Below are positions 17,817 through 26,564 of a stretch of 64,000 nt of DNA, piece by piece. The notes below the pieces were generated by a model. The model was given only the letters and a program-made list of their open reading frames with translations. It was not told where the DNA came from and searched no databases. The stretch spans positions 1 through 64,000 of the forward strand of contig NZ_SMKY01000012.1 of assembly GCF_004349235.1 (NCBI RefSeq). The letters are read 5' to 3'. The DNA comes from Actinomadura darangshiensis (GTDB lineage Bacteria; Actinomycetota; Actinomycetes; Streptosporangiales; Streptosporangiaceae). The position numbers and the translations under genes were made by a program. The stretch's first letter is position 1. Every line of letters starts with the position of its first letter.

Positions 17817-18275
17817 ATGGAAGCTGAACTGGCCGCACTGGCAAGCAGCGGAGCAACCGCACTAGTCGGATTGATGGTCTCCGATTCCTGGGCACGGGTG
17901 AAGGGCGGATTCGCACGAATTCTTGCTCAATCCGATCCCGCCGAAGCGCCGCTGGAGGGACTGGAGACATCACGGATGGAACTTGTGACCGCCCACCTCG
18001 AGCATGACGACACGAAAGTGGCAGCCATCGAGAGTCATTGGCGCTCCCGCCTGGAACTCCTCCTACGCTCAGACGAAACGGCCGCAGATGCGCTACGACG
18101 TCTCCTCTCTGCGTTCACGCCGTCTCCCGTGGAGACCATCTCGAACTTCAACAGCGGAGACACGCATTTTGGCTCCATCATCCAAGCTGGTCATATTTCA
18201 GGAGCAACTTTCCATCTGGCGCCGACGTCCGGCGAGCACATCGACAAACATGATGGGCCCCGACCTGCTAACTAA
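17817..18275 (+). CDS. Small hypothetical protein, last gene of the TIR operon
   Basis: A 152-residue protein starting at an ATG after AGGAGAGG. The first 40 residues are hydrophobic/helical (LAALASSGATALVGLMVSDSW). Residues 40-110 are helical. The C-terminus has a repetitive segment, NFNSGDTHFGSIIQAGHISG, resembling the Gly/His-rich tail of the TIR protein. Small proteins with an N-terminal helix and such a tail accompany TIR or NTPase genes in actinomycetes. No enzymatic motif is visible. Confidence 0.6.
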   Translation: MEAELAALASSGATALVGLMVSDSWARVKGGFARILAQSDPAEAPLEGLETSRMELVTAHLEHDDTKVAAIESHWRSRLELLLRSDETAADALRRLLSAFTPSPVETISNFNSGDTHFGSIIQAGHISGATFHLAPTSGEHIDKHDGPRPAN

Positions 18276-18339
18276 ATGGCGGATGCTGCCGCCGCGCGAG
18301 CGCGGGCAAGGTCGCTGACGGGTCATCGGTCATGGGACT

Positions 18340-19839
18340 TCAGCGGTAGGACCAGGCGTGGCCGGTTCCTCGGTAGTCCTCTACAGGGATCGGGCGGACG
18401 CCCTCGCGCATCCGGTCGGTATAGAGACGCCCGTACAGGTGGTCGATCTCGTGCCCAGCCAGGCGGGCGAGCGCGGCGTCCAGGACCACGATCACCGACT
18501 TCCCATCCAGGTGGGTATGGGCGACTTCCAGCCGGAGCGGTCGGGGCACCAGGCCGCGCACGTCGAAGAAGCTCAGGCAGCCCTCGTACTGCTCGTCGGT
18601 CTCGGACGATGCGTTGATCACGCGGGGGTTGAGCAGCACGAGCGGCTCCGCGTCCGGGTCGGGTGGGGTGATGACGGCGGCGGCGCGGTCGATGCCGATC
18701 TGCGGAGCAGCAAGGCCCATGCCCTTGCCGAACACGTGATGTTCTCGGACTCGCTGCATCGCGGCGAACAACCGGTCGATGACATCGCCGGCCTCAGCGG
18801 CTTCGGTGGGCAGATCGAACGGGCGCGCGGTGGTCGCCAGGATCGGTTCGCCGCGCTGGACGATGCCGGCGGCCTTCATCCGATCGCTGGCGGTGCGTAG
18901 TTTGGGACGGGGCTGATCGGCATCGTCGTCGCGGGCGCGGAACCGCCATTCCAGCCGGTAGCGCGCGCCCATCGGCGGGTCCTGGGTAGCCCAGGAGAAC
19001 ACCAGCCGATCCCCGTTCTCGGTACGGGTGATGGGGGTGCGGAGTGGGACAGCCTCGGCGGTGGTGGAGGTTTCGGTGCCCCACACCACCGGATCCAGCC
19101 CGGCAGGGAACACCAGCTCGACCGACAGTCGCCGGGTCGGCAAGCGGACTGCGCGCTGGAACCATGGGCCCCACCGCCCGTCGTCGACCTGGTAGCCGTA
19201 CTCGATGGTCGAGTGCTGACCGGGGTAGAGGGGGAAGCGCCCGCGGTCGTTGTCCAGGCACAGCCATGCCTCTTTGAACGAGTCGCGATCTTGCTTTGGT
19301 CGCCAGCTCATGGGTTCGCCGTCGCAGGCCGCGGTCAGCGCGAGTTCGTCCCAGGTGAGCGGCCGGGCCCGGTACAGGGCGTTGGAGCGGTCGGGTCGGC
19401 CGGGGTAGCGGTCGACGCTGATGCGGATCAGGTAGCGGGTGACCGGTTCGGCGCCGCCGTTGAACAGGCGGCGTCGCTGCATCGGCCGGTACACCGTCCC
19501 GTCGTACTCCAGCCGGGCATGGTCCTCCTCCACCACCAGGCCCTCGACGTCGCTCGCACCGGCGCTGAGGGCTCGGGGCGGTCCGTCGGCTCGCCACGCC
19601 TGCCACAACGAGCCATCCGCACTGAGCACACCGTCGGCCTTGCGGGCGAAGTCCTCACTGGCCGGATGGCGTCCGGCCTCCACATGGCTGACGTAGGACG
19701 GGTCGAAACCCATCGCTGCCGCCAGCTTCTTCTTCGACATCGCACGGTGTTCGCGCCACCGGGTCAGGGCCGCGCCGAACGAGGGCGTTCCCTCTGCGGA
19801 GGCGGTCGCTGGATCATCGGCGGGTTGCTGGACGCCCAT
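18340..19839 (-). CDS. XRE helix-turn-helix / peptide deformylase fusion
   Basis: Residues 20-75 form an XRE helix-turn-helix (FGAALTRWREHRAMSKKKLA, GFDPSYVSHVEAGRH). Residues 110-320 are a largely beta middle domain with no recognised family. Residues 335-499 are a peptide deformylase with all three signature motifs: motif I GLAAPQIG at 375-382, motif II EGCLS at 419-423 with metal-ligand Cys, and motif III HEIDH at 463-467. Deformylases remove the N-formyl group from nascent proteins using Fe2+/Zn2+. Fusion to a DNA-binding domain is unusual and suggests a regulatory or toxin-like role. It is divergent from the aminotransferase operon, 127 bp between starts. Confidence 0.88.
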   Translation of the reverse strand: MGVQQPADDPATASAEGTPSFGAALTRWREHRAMSKKKLAAAMGFDPSYVSHVEAGRHPASEDFARKADGVLSADGSLWQAWRADGPPRALSAGASDVEGLVVEEDHARLEYDGTVYRPMQRRRLFNGGAEPVTRYLIRISVDRYPGRPDRSNALYRARPLTWDELALTAACDGEPMSWRPKQDRDSFKEAWLCLDNDRGRFPLYPGQHSTIEYGYQVDDGRWGPWFQRAVRLPTRRLSVELVFPAGLDPVVWGTETSTTAEAVPLRTPITRTENGDRLVFSWATQDPPMGARYRLEWRFRARDDDADQPRPKLRTASDRMKAAGIVQRGEPILATTARPFDLPTEAAEAGDVIDRLFAAMQRVREHHVFGKGMGLAAPQIGIDRAAAVITPPDPDAEPLVLLNPRVINASSETDEQYEGCLSFFDVRGLVPRPLRLEVAHTHLDGKSVIVVLDAALARLAGHEIDHLYGRLYTDRMREGVRPIPVEDYRGTGHAWSYR

Positions 19840-19966
19840 GGCCCAATCATCTCTTCAATCCGGGCTGAGGGAATGAATGAACCGTGAATGAGGTCCCGTC
19901 AGCGTGGCCTCACCGGCTGTATCGAGAGTTTCCTCGCCTGTGACGACAACCACGAGGAGATTCTCG

Positions 19967-21067
19967 ATGACTCGCTTGGCCTCCCCCGATTCGCCGGTCG
20001 CCGACCGGGATCTGCGGCTCCTGGTCGTCGGCGCCGGGCAGCGCACCGTCGATGTTCTGCTGCCGGCGCTGCGCCGGGCCATGCCGACCGCGCAGGTCGC
20101 GGCGATTTGCGACCCCGATCCCACCGTCGCAGCCCGGATCGCCGGGCTGACAGAAGCTGGCAGGCAGCCTGATGACATCCCGGTGTTCGCCGAGCTGGAC
20201 CGAGCACTGGCCGCAGGCCCGTACCAGGTCGCGATCCTGGCCTGCCCGCACGACCAGCACCAGGAGGCGACGCTGCGGCTGACCGACGCGCACATCGCGG
20301 TGTGGAAGGAGAAGCCCTACGCCCTCACTCTCCAGCAGGCCGTCCATTTGGCAACCCGCGACGTGCGGGTGCTGGCGCATCGTCCGCACGGGCAGCTGCT
20401 GCAGATCGCGACCGACCGGATGGCGGCGTGGGGACGGCTGCTGTCGTACCGAATCCGAATCACCCGCCCTACCGGCGACTACACCGGCACCTGGCGCGCT
20501 TCGGCTGAACGCGCGGGCGGCGGAGCCATCTGCGACCTGGGCTACCACGCCTTCGACCTGATCAGCCGCCTCACCGGACGGCCGTCCGCAAGGCCCGCCA
20601 CGGTGTACGCGGTCACCACCAGCTCACCGGCGCATCGCCCTGCCGTCGAGGTCGAGGAGAGCGCCCACCTGACGATCACCCATGTCGGCGGATGCGCGGG
20701 CACCGTGCACCTGTCCCGCTGCGAGGAGCGTGCCGACGAGATCGACATGGTCGCCGAGCACGGCCGCATCACGATCTCCGGCGACCGATCCGTGCTGCAG
20801 GTCACCACCCCAGCCGGACGAACCCACCGCGCCGAGGTGACCGCCGCTGACGACGACCCGTGGGCGGCGATGCTGCGCTACCACGCCCAGACCCTCGGCG
20901 ACACTGCGGTCACCGCCGCCGAGGCTCGCACCGGGATCACCGCGACTGCGCTGATGGAGGCGGCCTACACCTCGGTGCGGCTCGGCCGTTCCGCCCCAGT
21001 GGCCTCCTGCGCTGACTTCGGACCGATGACCGTCCCCGTCCCCGTCCAGGAAGGACGTGCGTCATGA
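19967..21067 (+). CDS. Gfo/Idh/MocA-family oxidoreductase
   Basis: The ATG at 19,967 follows GAGGAGA. The protein has a Rossmann start LLVVGAGQRTVDVLLPAL, the EKP signature in AVWKEKPYAL and the C-terminal Gfo/Idh/MocA fold with GAICDLGYHAFDL (His of the catalytic site). Members oxidise or reduce sugars and related substrates with NAD(P). It is the first gene of a four-gene operon; its TGA overlaps the next ATG (ATGA). Paired with a DegT aminotransferase, a keto-sugar to amino-sugar conversion is plausible. Confidence 0.9.
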   Translation: MTRLASPDSPVADRDLRLLVVGAGQRTVDVLLPALRRAMPTAQVAAICDPDPTVAARIAGLTEAGRQPDDIPVFAELDRALAAGPYQVAILACPHDQHQEATLRLTDAHIAVWKEKPYALTLQQAVHLATRDVRVLAHRPHGQLLQIATDRMAAWGRLLSYRIRITRPTGDYTGTWRASAERAGGGAICDLGYHAFDLISRLTGRPSARPATVYAVTTSSPAHRPAVEVEESAHLTITHVGGCAGTVHLSRCEERADEIDMVAEHGRITISGDRSVLQVTTPAGRTHRAEVTAADDDPWAAMLRYHAQTLGDTAVTAAEARTGITATALMEAAYTSVRLGRSAPVASCADFGPMTVPVPVQEGRAS

Positions 21068-22281
21068 CTTTCCAGTGGCCGCCCATCGACGCCGAGGTCT
21101 CCGCTGCGGTCACCCGGCAACTGCACACCGCCATCTCTCTCTACGACCGGTCGGGGATCATTGCCCGGTTCGAAGACGCCTTCGCCGCCCGCCACAACGC
21201 CTCGTACGCGCTGCTGACCTCATCGGGCACCGCGGCGCTGCACTCGGCCTACTACGCGCTCGGCCTCGGCCCTGGCGACGAGGTGATCGTGCAGGACTAC
21301 ACCTTCTTCGCCACCGCCACCCCGCTGCTCCAACTGGGTACCGTTCCGGTCCTGGCCGACATCGACATCCACGGCGAACTCGACCTCGAACGCGCCGACG
21401 AGCTACTCACTGACCGCACCAAAGCCGTGGCCATCACGCACATGTGGGGCGCCCCGCAAAACACCCGGCGACTGCGAGCCTGGTGCGATGCCCGCGGCTT
21501 GGCGCTGGTGGAGGACTGCTCCCACGCCCACGGCGCCACCCGCGACGGCGTCAGCGTGGGCGAACTCGCCGACGCCGCCTGCTGGAGCCTGCAGGGCCAC
21601 AAGACCATTACCGCTGGCGAGGGCGGCATCCTGACCACCCCGCACCGCGGGGTCTACGAGAAGGCGACTCTTCTCGGGCACTTCAACAAGCGAGCCCTGG
21701 CCGAGGTGAGGACCGAATCACCGCTCTACCGGTTCGCCGATACCGGCCTCGGCCTCAAATACCGGGCACACCCGCTCGGGCTGGCGATGGCCGAGGTGTA
21801 CCTGCGACGCCTGGACGACTGGCTGCTCGCACGCCAGCGCCACGCCGCCCGACTGGAACACCTGCTGGCCGGACGAGCCGGCATCGGCGTGCTCACCCCG
21901 ACCGGCTCCGACCGGACCGCCACCTTCTACGCCTTCGTGTTCACCATCGACCCGCACGCCGCCGGGTTCACCCGTGACGATCTTCTCCACACCATCCAGC
22001 AGTGCGGATACGGCGAGATCACCACCTGCGACTCGATGCGGCCACTGCACACTTACCCCGTCTTCGCCGCGCCCAGGTCACCGGTCACCATCTACAAGAC
22101 ATCCTGTATCCGCTGCGAACTGCACGTCGCCGAACACTTGGCCGCCACCTCGCTACGGATCAACGTTCCCGCCGACGACGGGCCGGACGGATGCGCCTAC
22201 ATCGACACCGCGATCAACATGCTCGACCGGGCCCTCAACACCCTCGCCTCGCCGCCCGGCGGGACTACCCTGCCAGCGTGA
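21064..22281 (+). CDS. DegT/DnrJ/EryC1/StrS-family PLP aminotransferase
   Basis: A 405-residue fold-type I sugar aminotransferase. It has TSSGTAALHSAYYALGLGPGDEV near residue 55, VEDCSHAHGA at about 150 and the PLP lysine Lys180 in LQGHKTITAGEGG. The family transaminates keto-sugars such as those in aminosugar and antibiotic sugar pathways. It overlaps the oxidoreductase gene by 4 bp and the NUDIX start by 4 bp (GTGA), so the operon is translationally coupled. Confidence 0.92.
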   Translation: MTFQWPPIDAEVSAAVTRQLHTAISLYDRSGIIARFEDAFAARHNASYALLTSSGTAALHSAYYALGLGPGDEVIVQDYTFFATATPLLQLGTVPVLADIDIHGELDLERADELLTDRTKAVAITHMWGAPQNTRRLRAWCDARGLALVEDCSHAHGATRDGVSVGELADAACWSLQGHKTITAGEGGILTTPHRGVYEKATLLGHFNKRALAEVRTESPLYRFADTGLGLKYRAHPLGLAMAEVYLRRLDDWLLARQRHAARLEHLLAGRAGIGVLTPTGSDRTATFYAFVFTIDPHAAGFTRDDLLHTIQQCGYGEITTCDSMRPLHTYPVFAAPRSPVTIYKTSCIRCELHVAEHLAATSLRINVPADDGPDGCAYIDTAINMLDRALNTLASPPGGTTLPA

Positions 22282-22739
22282 CCACCGCATCGGGCCTCGA
22301 CATCCACCAATTGCACGCCGACGCCGACCGCGACGGCATCACCAAACTCGTGGTCGGCGCCATCGTCCACACCGATGGCCAAGTGCTCATCCTGCGCCGC
22401 TCCGCCGAGGACACCTTCATGGCCGGCATCGAAGAACTCCCCTCAGGCGGCGTCGAGCCAGGTGAGAACCTGCTCACCGCACTGGAACGTGAACTCGCCG
22501 AAGAAATCGGCTGGACCGGACCACTCACCCTCGACCCCGGCTTTGTCACCCACTTCGACTACATCTCCGGCTCCGGCCGCAAAGCCCGCCAATACACCTT
22601 CGGCCTCGCCCACCACGGTCGGCCCATCGTCCTGAGCACCGAACACACAGCACACCGATGGCTCCACCCCGCCGACCTGACCGACTCCGACGTCACTGAC
22701 GAGACCGCTCAAGTAATCCGGGACTGGACCGCTGCATGA
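22278..22739 (+). CDS. NUDIX hydrolase
   Basis: The GTG at 22,278 overlaps the aminotransferase stop. The NUDIX box GGVEPGENLLTALERELAEE (residues about 57-76, completed by IGW) is intact with the REx2EE metal ligands. Family members hydrolyse nucleoside-diphosphate-linked molecules, which here could be an NDP-sugar or a signalling nucleotide made by the operon. Its stop overlaps the DUF6082 gene. Confidence 0.9.
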   Translation: MTTASGLDIHQLHADADRDGITKLVVGAIVHTDGQVLILRRSAEDTFMAGIEELPSGGVEPGENLLTALERELAEEIGWTGPLTLDPGFVTHFDYISGSGRKARQYTFGLAHHGRPIVLSTEHTAHRWLHPADLTDSDVTDETAQVIRDWTAA

Positions 22740-23143
22740 ACCTGGCAGATTCCAAACGTGAAGAACTGACGATCGCCCAGGAAGAGCAGGCTCGTAGCAG
22801 CGAACTCGCGATGCGCGAGCTGCACACCGACCTCATCAAAATGGCCATCGAGGACAGCGAGCTTCGCTCGGTCTGGCCCGCACCTTCCCCTGGGGCGGAA
22901 ACGACCCGCAAGGACCATTACTGCAACCTGATCCTCAACCTTCAGAAGGTTTCCTACGAGACTCGCACGATCGAGCTACCCGAACTTCGCAGCGCCCTGC
23001 GGTTCCTCATGACGAGCCCGGACATGCGCGCGTTCTGGTCCCGAAGCCGCCCGGACCGCGTCACCATCACCGACGGCGATGACGCCGAGGACACATTCAC
23101 CGCCGAAGTCGACGCGGCATACACCGACACCATCGCGCCGTAG
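22736..23143 (+). CDS. DUF6082-like hypothetical protein
   Basis: A 135-residue protein resembling the actinobacterial DUF6082 family: an N-terminal charged helix, ELHTDLIKMAIED, and a central NLILNLQKVSYETR. The function is unknown. Its ATG overlaps the NUDIX stop (ATGA), making it the last clear gene of the operon. Confidence 0.7.
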   Translation: MNLADSKREELTIAQEEQARSSELAMRELHTDLIKMAIEDSELRSVWPAPSPGAETTRKDHYCNLILNLQKVSYETRTIELPELRSALRFLMTSPDMRAFWSRSRPDRVTITDGDDAEDTFTAEVDAAYTDTIAP

Positions 23144-23249
23144 GTAGCGGAGACAGATGTGGCCTCCCGGACATGGACTCCTGCCATCAAGATCAGATCC
23201 CGGTCGATGGAACGCTACATGGAAGCGTGGCCCTCGCGCCTTCCATGAG

Positions 23250-23441
23250 ATGGACATGCACTACGGGGATGACCTCGCCGCCGACACTCCCGGCTGGGTC
23301 TACGCCTGGACCGCTGAAGCGGCCACCGGCATCATCGACCGCGTCACAACGGTCGGCTGGGACCTCGTCTCCGAAGCAGCGCCCACACAGCGCGGCATCT
23401 GCAAGAAGACCATCACCGCACTTCTCTCCCTGGACGAGTGA
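23250..23441 (+). CDS. Possible small hypothetical protein
   Basis: A 63-codon frame (MDMHYGDDLAADTPG...) with moderate codon bias lies 106 bp after DUF6082. There is no clear ribosome binding site and no recognised family. It may be a real small gene or a remnant; the region 23,144-23,519 holds nothing better. Confidence 0.3.
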   Translation: MDMHYGDDLAADTPGWVYAWTAEAATGIIDRVTTVGWDLVSEAAPTQRGICKKTITALLSLDE

Positions 23442-23519
23442 ACGTCTACATACGGGCCCTTCGCACCTCCAGCGGGGGCTACGTTCTTGCGGTGCAGTGG
23501 AACAGCCTCCCGCACCAAC

Positions 23520-23726
23520 TCATCCCCGATCGAAAGCGCCCGCCTCGATCTGATGCCTGAACCTCCGCCACGCCTGTCCTGCGAGGACGAGTCTGGGGCC
23601 TTCCGGATCTTTGGAGTCGCGTACGGCGGCGTAGCCGCTGACACCCGCTAGCTCGACGCACTGATCCGTCGTCTGCTGACTGCGTGTGCTCTTGATCCAA
23701 GAGGCTTGGCTGAAATCCGGAATCAT
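23520..23726 (-). CDS. DUF397 protein
   Basis: A 68-residue protein with the DUF397 pattern: WIKSTRSQQTTDQCVELA, VRDSKDPEGPRLVL and WRRFRHQIEAG. DUF397 proteins are almost always encoded directly after an XRE/DUF5753 regulator, as here (10 bp gap). They include BldB-like and WhiJ-partner proteins thought to antagonise the regulator. Confidence 0.88.
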   Translation of the reverse strand: MIPDFSQASWIKSTRSQQTTDQCVELAGVSGYAAVRDSKDPEGPRLVLAGQAWRRFRHQIEAGAFDRG

Positions 23727-23736
23727 GCTTACTTGT

Positions 23737-24594
23737 CTACCCGGTCTGGTGGCGTCGGGCGATGGCTTTGATCAGGTCGACAGATGTCGCAGGGCTGAGT
23801 GCGGTCGCGCTGAGGTGCTGGAATGCGGTGGTCGTGGCCTGGACGTCGGCCGCGCGTTCCAAGAAGAGGGTGCCCGAGACGCTGTCGACGTAGGCGACGT
23901 CCGGGTCCGAGCCGGGGAAGCTGAAGACCCCGATCATGCCGCTCAGCGAGGCGTGTGGACCCGCGCTGAACGGCATGACCTGGATGTCGACCTGCGGGTG
24001 GTGTGCCATCTCCACCAAGTGCATGAACTGCTCGTGCATAACGTCGTGTCCTCCGATCTCGCGGTAGAGCATGGCCTCGTCCAGCACTGCCCAGAGCCGA
24101 AGACTGCCCGCCTCGGTGATGACGGCTTGCCGCTTCATCCGGAGGCTGAGACGGCGTCCGATCTCGTCCTCTCCCAGCGTCAGCGGGCCGGCACGGGTGA
24201 TGATCGCCCGTGCGTAGTCGGCGGTCTGCAGGAGACCGGGGACTGAGGATGGCTGATAGGTCCCAAGCGACTCGGCCGCTGACTCTAGGCCGATGTAGGT
24301 TCGGGCGTTCTTGCTCAGCATGTCGCTGTAGGGCTGCCACCACTCCTTCTGCCGTGCCGCCTTGGCCAACTGGACGAGCGCCTCACGGGTGGCGGGATCA
24401 TCCACCTCGTAGAGGTCAAGGAGATCCATGACGTCCGACCAGGGGACGGAGATCCGGCCCTTCTCGATCCGGGAGACCTTCGCGCCGTACCAGCCCAAGC
24501 GCTCGGTGACCTGGTCACCGGTGAGCCCTGCCGATTCGCGCAACTGACGGAGTTCCGTGCCGAGTTGCCGGCGTCGGACCGTCGGAGAGGTCAT
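23737..24594 (-). CDS. XRE-family regulator with DUF5753 domain
   Basis: A 285-residue WhiJ-like regulator. The helix-turn-helix covers about residues 8-62 (LGTELRQLRESAGLTGDQV, YGAKVSRIEKGRIS). The DUF5753 ligand-like domain follows (YQPSSVPGLLQTADYARAI; DEAMLYREIGG; PFSAGPHASLSG). It sits upstream of DUF397 and divergent from an ATP-binding protein gene, a triad repeated many times in actinomycete genomes and linked to development and secondary metabolism. Confidence 0.92.
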   Translation of the reverse strand: MTSPTVRRRQLGTELRQLRESAGLTGDQVTERLGWYGAKVSRIEKGRISVPWSDVMDLLDLYEVDDPATREALVQLAKAARQKEWWQPYSDMLSKNARTYIGLESAAESLGTYQPSSVPGLLQTADYARAIITRAGPLTLGEDEIGRRLSLRMKRQAVITEAGSLRLWAVLDEAMLYREIGGHDVMHEQFMHLVEMAHHPQVDIQVMPFSAGPHASLSGMIGVFSFPGSDPDVAYVDSVSGTLFLERAADVQATTTAFQHLSATALSPATSVDLIKAIARRHQTG

Positions 24595-24658
24595 CGCGCC
24601 ACCTGTTCTATCTCCAGAGAAATTTCACGAGAGCAGTTGCACACGAGTATGCCACCCA

Positions 24659-24675
24659 GCACACTGACTGTGTGC
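24659..24675. promoter_or_regulatory. Palindrome GCACAC-tgact-GTGTGC
   Basis: A perfect 6-bp inverted repeat in the 243-bp gap between the divergent XRE and ATP-binding genes, a likely operator for the XRE protein. Confidence 0.45.
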
Positions 24676-24767
24676 GGCGAGTCACAGCTTGTGGCGGGAG
24701 ATGCTTCCGCGGGCGTTGATCTCGGTCGACGACACAGGAACGTTGTCGCTGCTCAGAACATAGACCG

Positions 24768-24813
24768 CCGCGCGGCCGGGCTACGGATTGGAGCCCCTTG
24801 CCCGGCCGCGCGG
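24768..24813 (+). promoter_or_regulatory. Leader hairpin before the ATP-binding protein gene
   Basis: Arms CCGCGCGGCCGGG (24,768-24,780) and CCCGGCCGCGCGG (24,801-24,813) form a perfect 13-bp stem with a 20-nt loop ending 24 bp upstream of the ATG. It could attenuate transcription or act as an mRNA structure near the ribosome binding site. Confidence 0.5.
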
Positions 24814-24837
24814 CCTCACCCCCATAGGGAGGTACGG

Positions 24838-25407
24838 ATGAGGATAGCTCCGAGGGTGCTGGCAGTGCCCTATCTCCAGAGCGCCGAGGGCCCTTCACTG
24901 ACCCTCGGGCCTGCGGGTGACGACACCCTGTCCGTCGTGCCGGACATGGACGGCGGCTTGGCCGCCTCAAGGACACCAACCCCGCGGCAGGCCACCGCCG
25001 ACGGAGCGAAAACCGAAGCCGATGGGAACGGGGACGTCTGGCACGTTGACGTCCCCGGCATAGCCGACGCGGTGTCCTTGCTGCGCCGCTGGGTCCGCCT
25101 GCTCCTGGCCGACGACGCGGAACTGGCCGAAGCATTCGAACTGATCGTCAGCGAGTACGGCACCAACGCGCTGTGGCACTCGGCCAGCGGAGTGCCTGGT
25201 GGTCGGATCGGGGTCGAACTCCGCATCAGCGATCAGCAGACGCACCTCACGGTCTTGGACGACGGCCCCATCCCCGCCCGCTCCGATGAGAATGCGGACC
25301 CCTCAGAGCACGGACGCGGGCTGATCCTGGCGGACGCGTACGCCGACGAGACCGGGCAGTACGACTGCGCCGACGGCCACGCCGCCTGGGCCTTGATCAA
25401 CCGCTGA
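24838..25407 (+). CDS. HATPase_c-type ATP-binding protein (anti-sigma/RsbW-like)
   Basis: The ATG at 24,838 follows GGGAGG. Residues about 75-189 form a GHKL ATPase fold: N-box ELIVSEYGTNALWHS, G1 box TVLDDGP and G2 box EHGRGLILADAY. Such short proteins bind ATP and may phosphorylate anti-sigma-factor antagonists. The N-terminal 60 residues are low-complexity. It forms the usual triad with the divergent XRE and DUF397 genes. Confidence 0.88.
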   Translation: MRIAPRVLAVPYLQSAEGPSLTLGPAGDDTLSVVPDMDGGLAASRTPTPRQATADGAKTEADGNGDVWHVDVPGIADAVSLLRRWVRLLLADDAELAEAFELIVSEYGTNALWHSASGVPGGRIGVELRISDQQTHLTVLDDGPIPARSDENADPSEHGRGLILADAYADETGQYDCADGHAAWALINR

Positions 25408-25591
25408 GACCGGGACGTGCGCCGAACCCCCTTGGTGTACGTCCTTGGCCGGCCGTCCCCCGGCTGGCCTGTCGTGCGGTCGGTGGCTGATTCCCCCCGG
25501 AATTCACCGGCCGCACGGCACCCCATGAGCCATCCATCACCTGACGAGCGCGCTTGCCGCGTTCGCTCTGGATGTGACGTTGTGACCTTCC

Positions 25592-26062
25592 GTGAGTACG
25601 CCGTCCGTCCCAGCGGCTCCCTTGAGGCGGCTGCCACTGCATGGGACTCCGGCTTGGCAGGAGAAACTCGATCTCGACCAGGCCGTGGAAGTCCTGCGGC
25701 GGCGCTACCCCGACCTGTGCATCTATTGGGGCGAGTACACCGGCTCCCTCTGGGCATTGCTGCCCGATCAGCTCGTCGAGGCGAAGAACGCCTTTGACCT
25801 CGCTCGACGCATCGACGCAATCCTTGAGCGCTCCAATATCCGGAGCGCCAGAGACCGCTATGACCAGCGCAAGGTACCGGCTTCTCGGGCAGCGGACGGG
25901 ACCTGGGCCATACCGGAAAGGAAGGCGCCTTCCGCAGCAAGTCAATCCCGACCCACTGACTTGGCAACACGCCGTCGGCGTAGCAACCTCCTCCGCCGCG
26001 TCCTGGTCAGTTGTCGTCGCATCCTGACGGGACAACCGAGACTGGCATCTCACGCGCGTTGA
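25592..26062 (+). CDS. Hypothetical protein
   Basis: The GTG at 25,592 opens a 156-codon frame. The first 95 residues look coding, with a compact helix-strand segment (DLDQAVEVLRRRYPDLCIYWG, then LPDQLVEAKNAFDLARRIDAIL). The rest is basic and low-complexity, so the protein may end or be disordered there. No family was recognised. It may belong with the adjacent XRE/DUF397/ATP-binding group. Confidence 0.5.
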   Translation: MSTPSVPAAPLRRLPLHGTPAWQEKLDLDQAVEVLRRRYPDLCIYWGEYTGSLWALLPDQLVEAKNAFDLARRIDAILERSNIRSARDRYDQRKVPASRAADGTWAIPERKAPSAASQSRPTDLATRRRRSNLLRRVLVSCRRILTGQPRLASHAR

Positions 26063-26560
26063 AGCGCCGCCAGGCGACGGCGGCTTCTTGCCCACGTAGC
26101 CGTAACCGGACGTACGGCCAGATCCGTTGCGGCGAGGTAGAGGGCCCCGATCATGAGGAACGGGCATGACGGCCAACCGGACCCCTGGATGCCTCGAAGC
26201 TCCGCGTGACTCGATCACCCGGGTTTGAGGTGGGGGGATCGCAGGTGGCGTCCTCCAACTCTGCTGGCGGACATCGGGTACCAGACCAGCACCACTCGGC
26301 GTCTCCGCGACCGTCCTGACGATGAGGTCTACCGCATCCTGAGCCTGGGGACGCAATGCCTGCGGGCTTTTGCCAGGGAACGAGCGTCGGCGAGTTGAAC
26401 GGGGTTTGCATTCGAGAAGAGCTAGCCTGTTAACGGCCTCACGGGGTGCCGAATTCTCCATCATTCTGCGGCACGCCCCAACCCGCCGCAACGGCATAAG
26501 GGATTTAGAGTCACGTGCTGGAACCATTTGGCTGCCGCACTGCTTAGAGGCTGCAAGGTA
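26063..26560. other. About 500 bp without a supported gene, upstream of the mobilisation module
   Basis: No frame carries a recognisable domain. GC drops toward the right (26,400-26,560), and GGGGTGCCG (26,444-26,452) is partly complementary to CGGCACGCCCC (about 26,468-26,478). This is probably promoter and transfer-origin flank. Confidence 0.4.
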
Positions 26561-26564
26561 GGAC

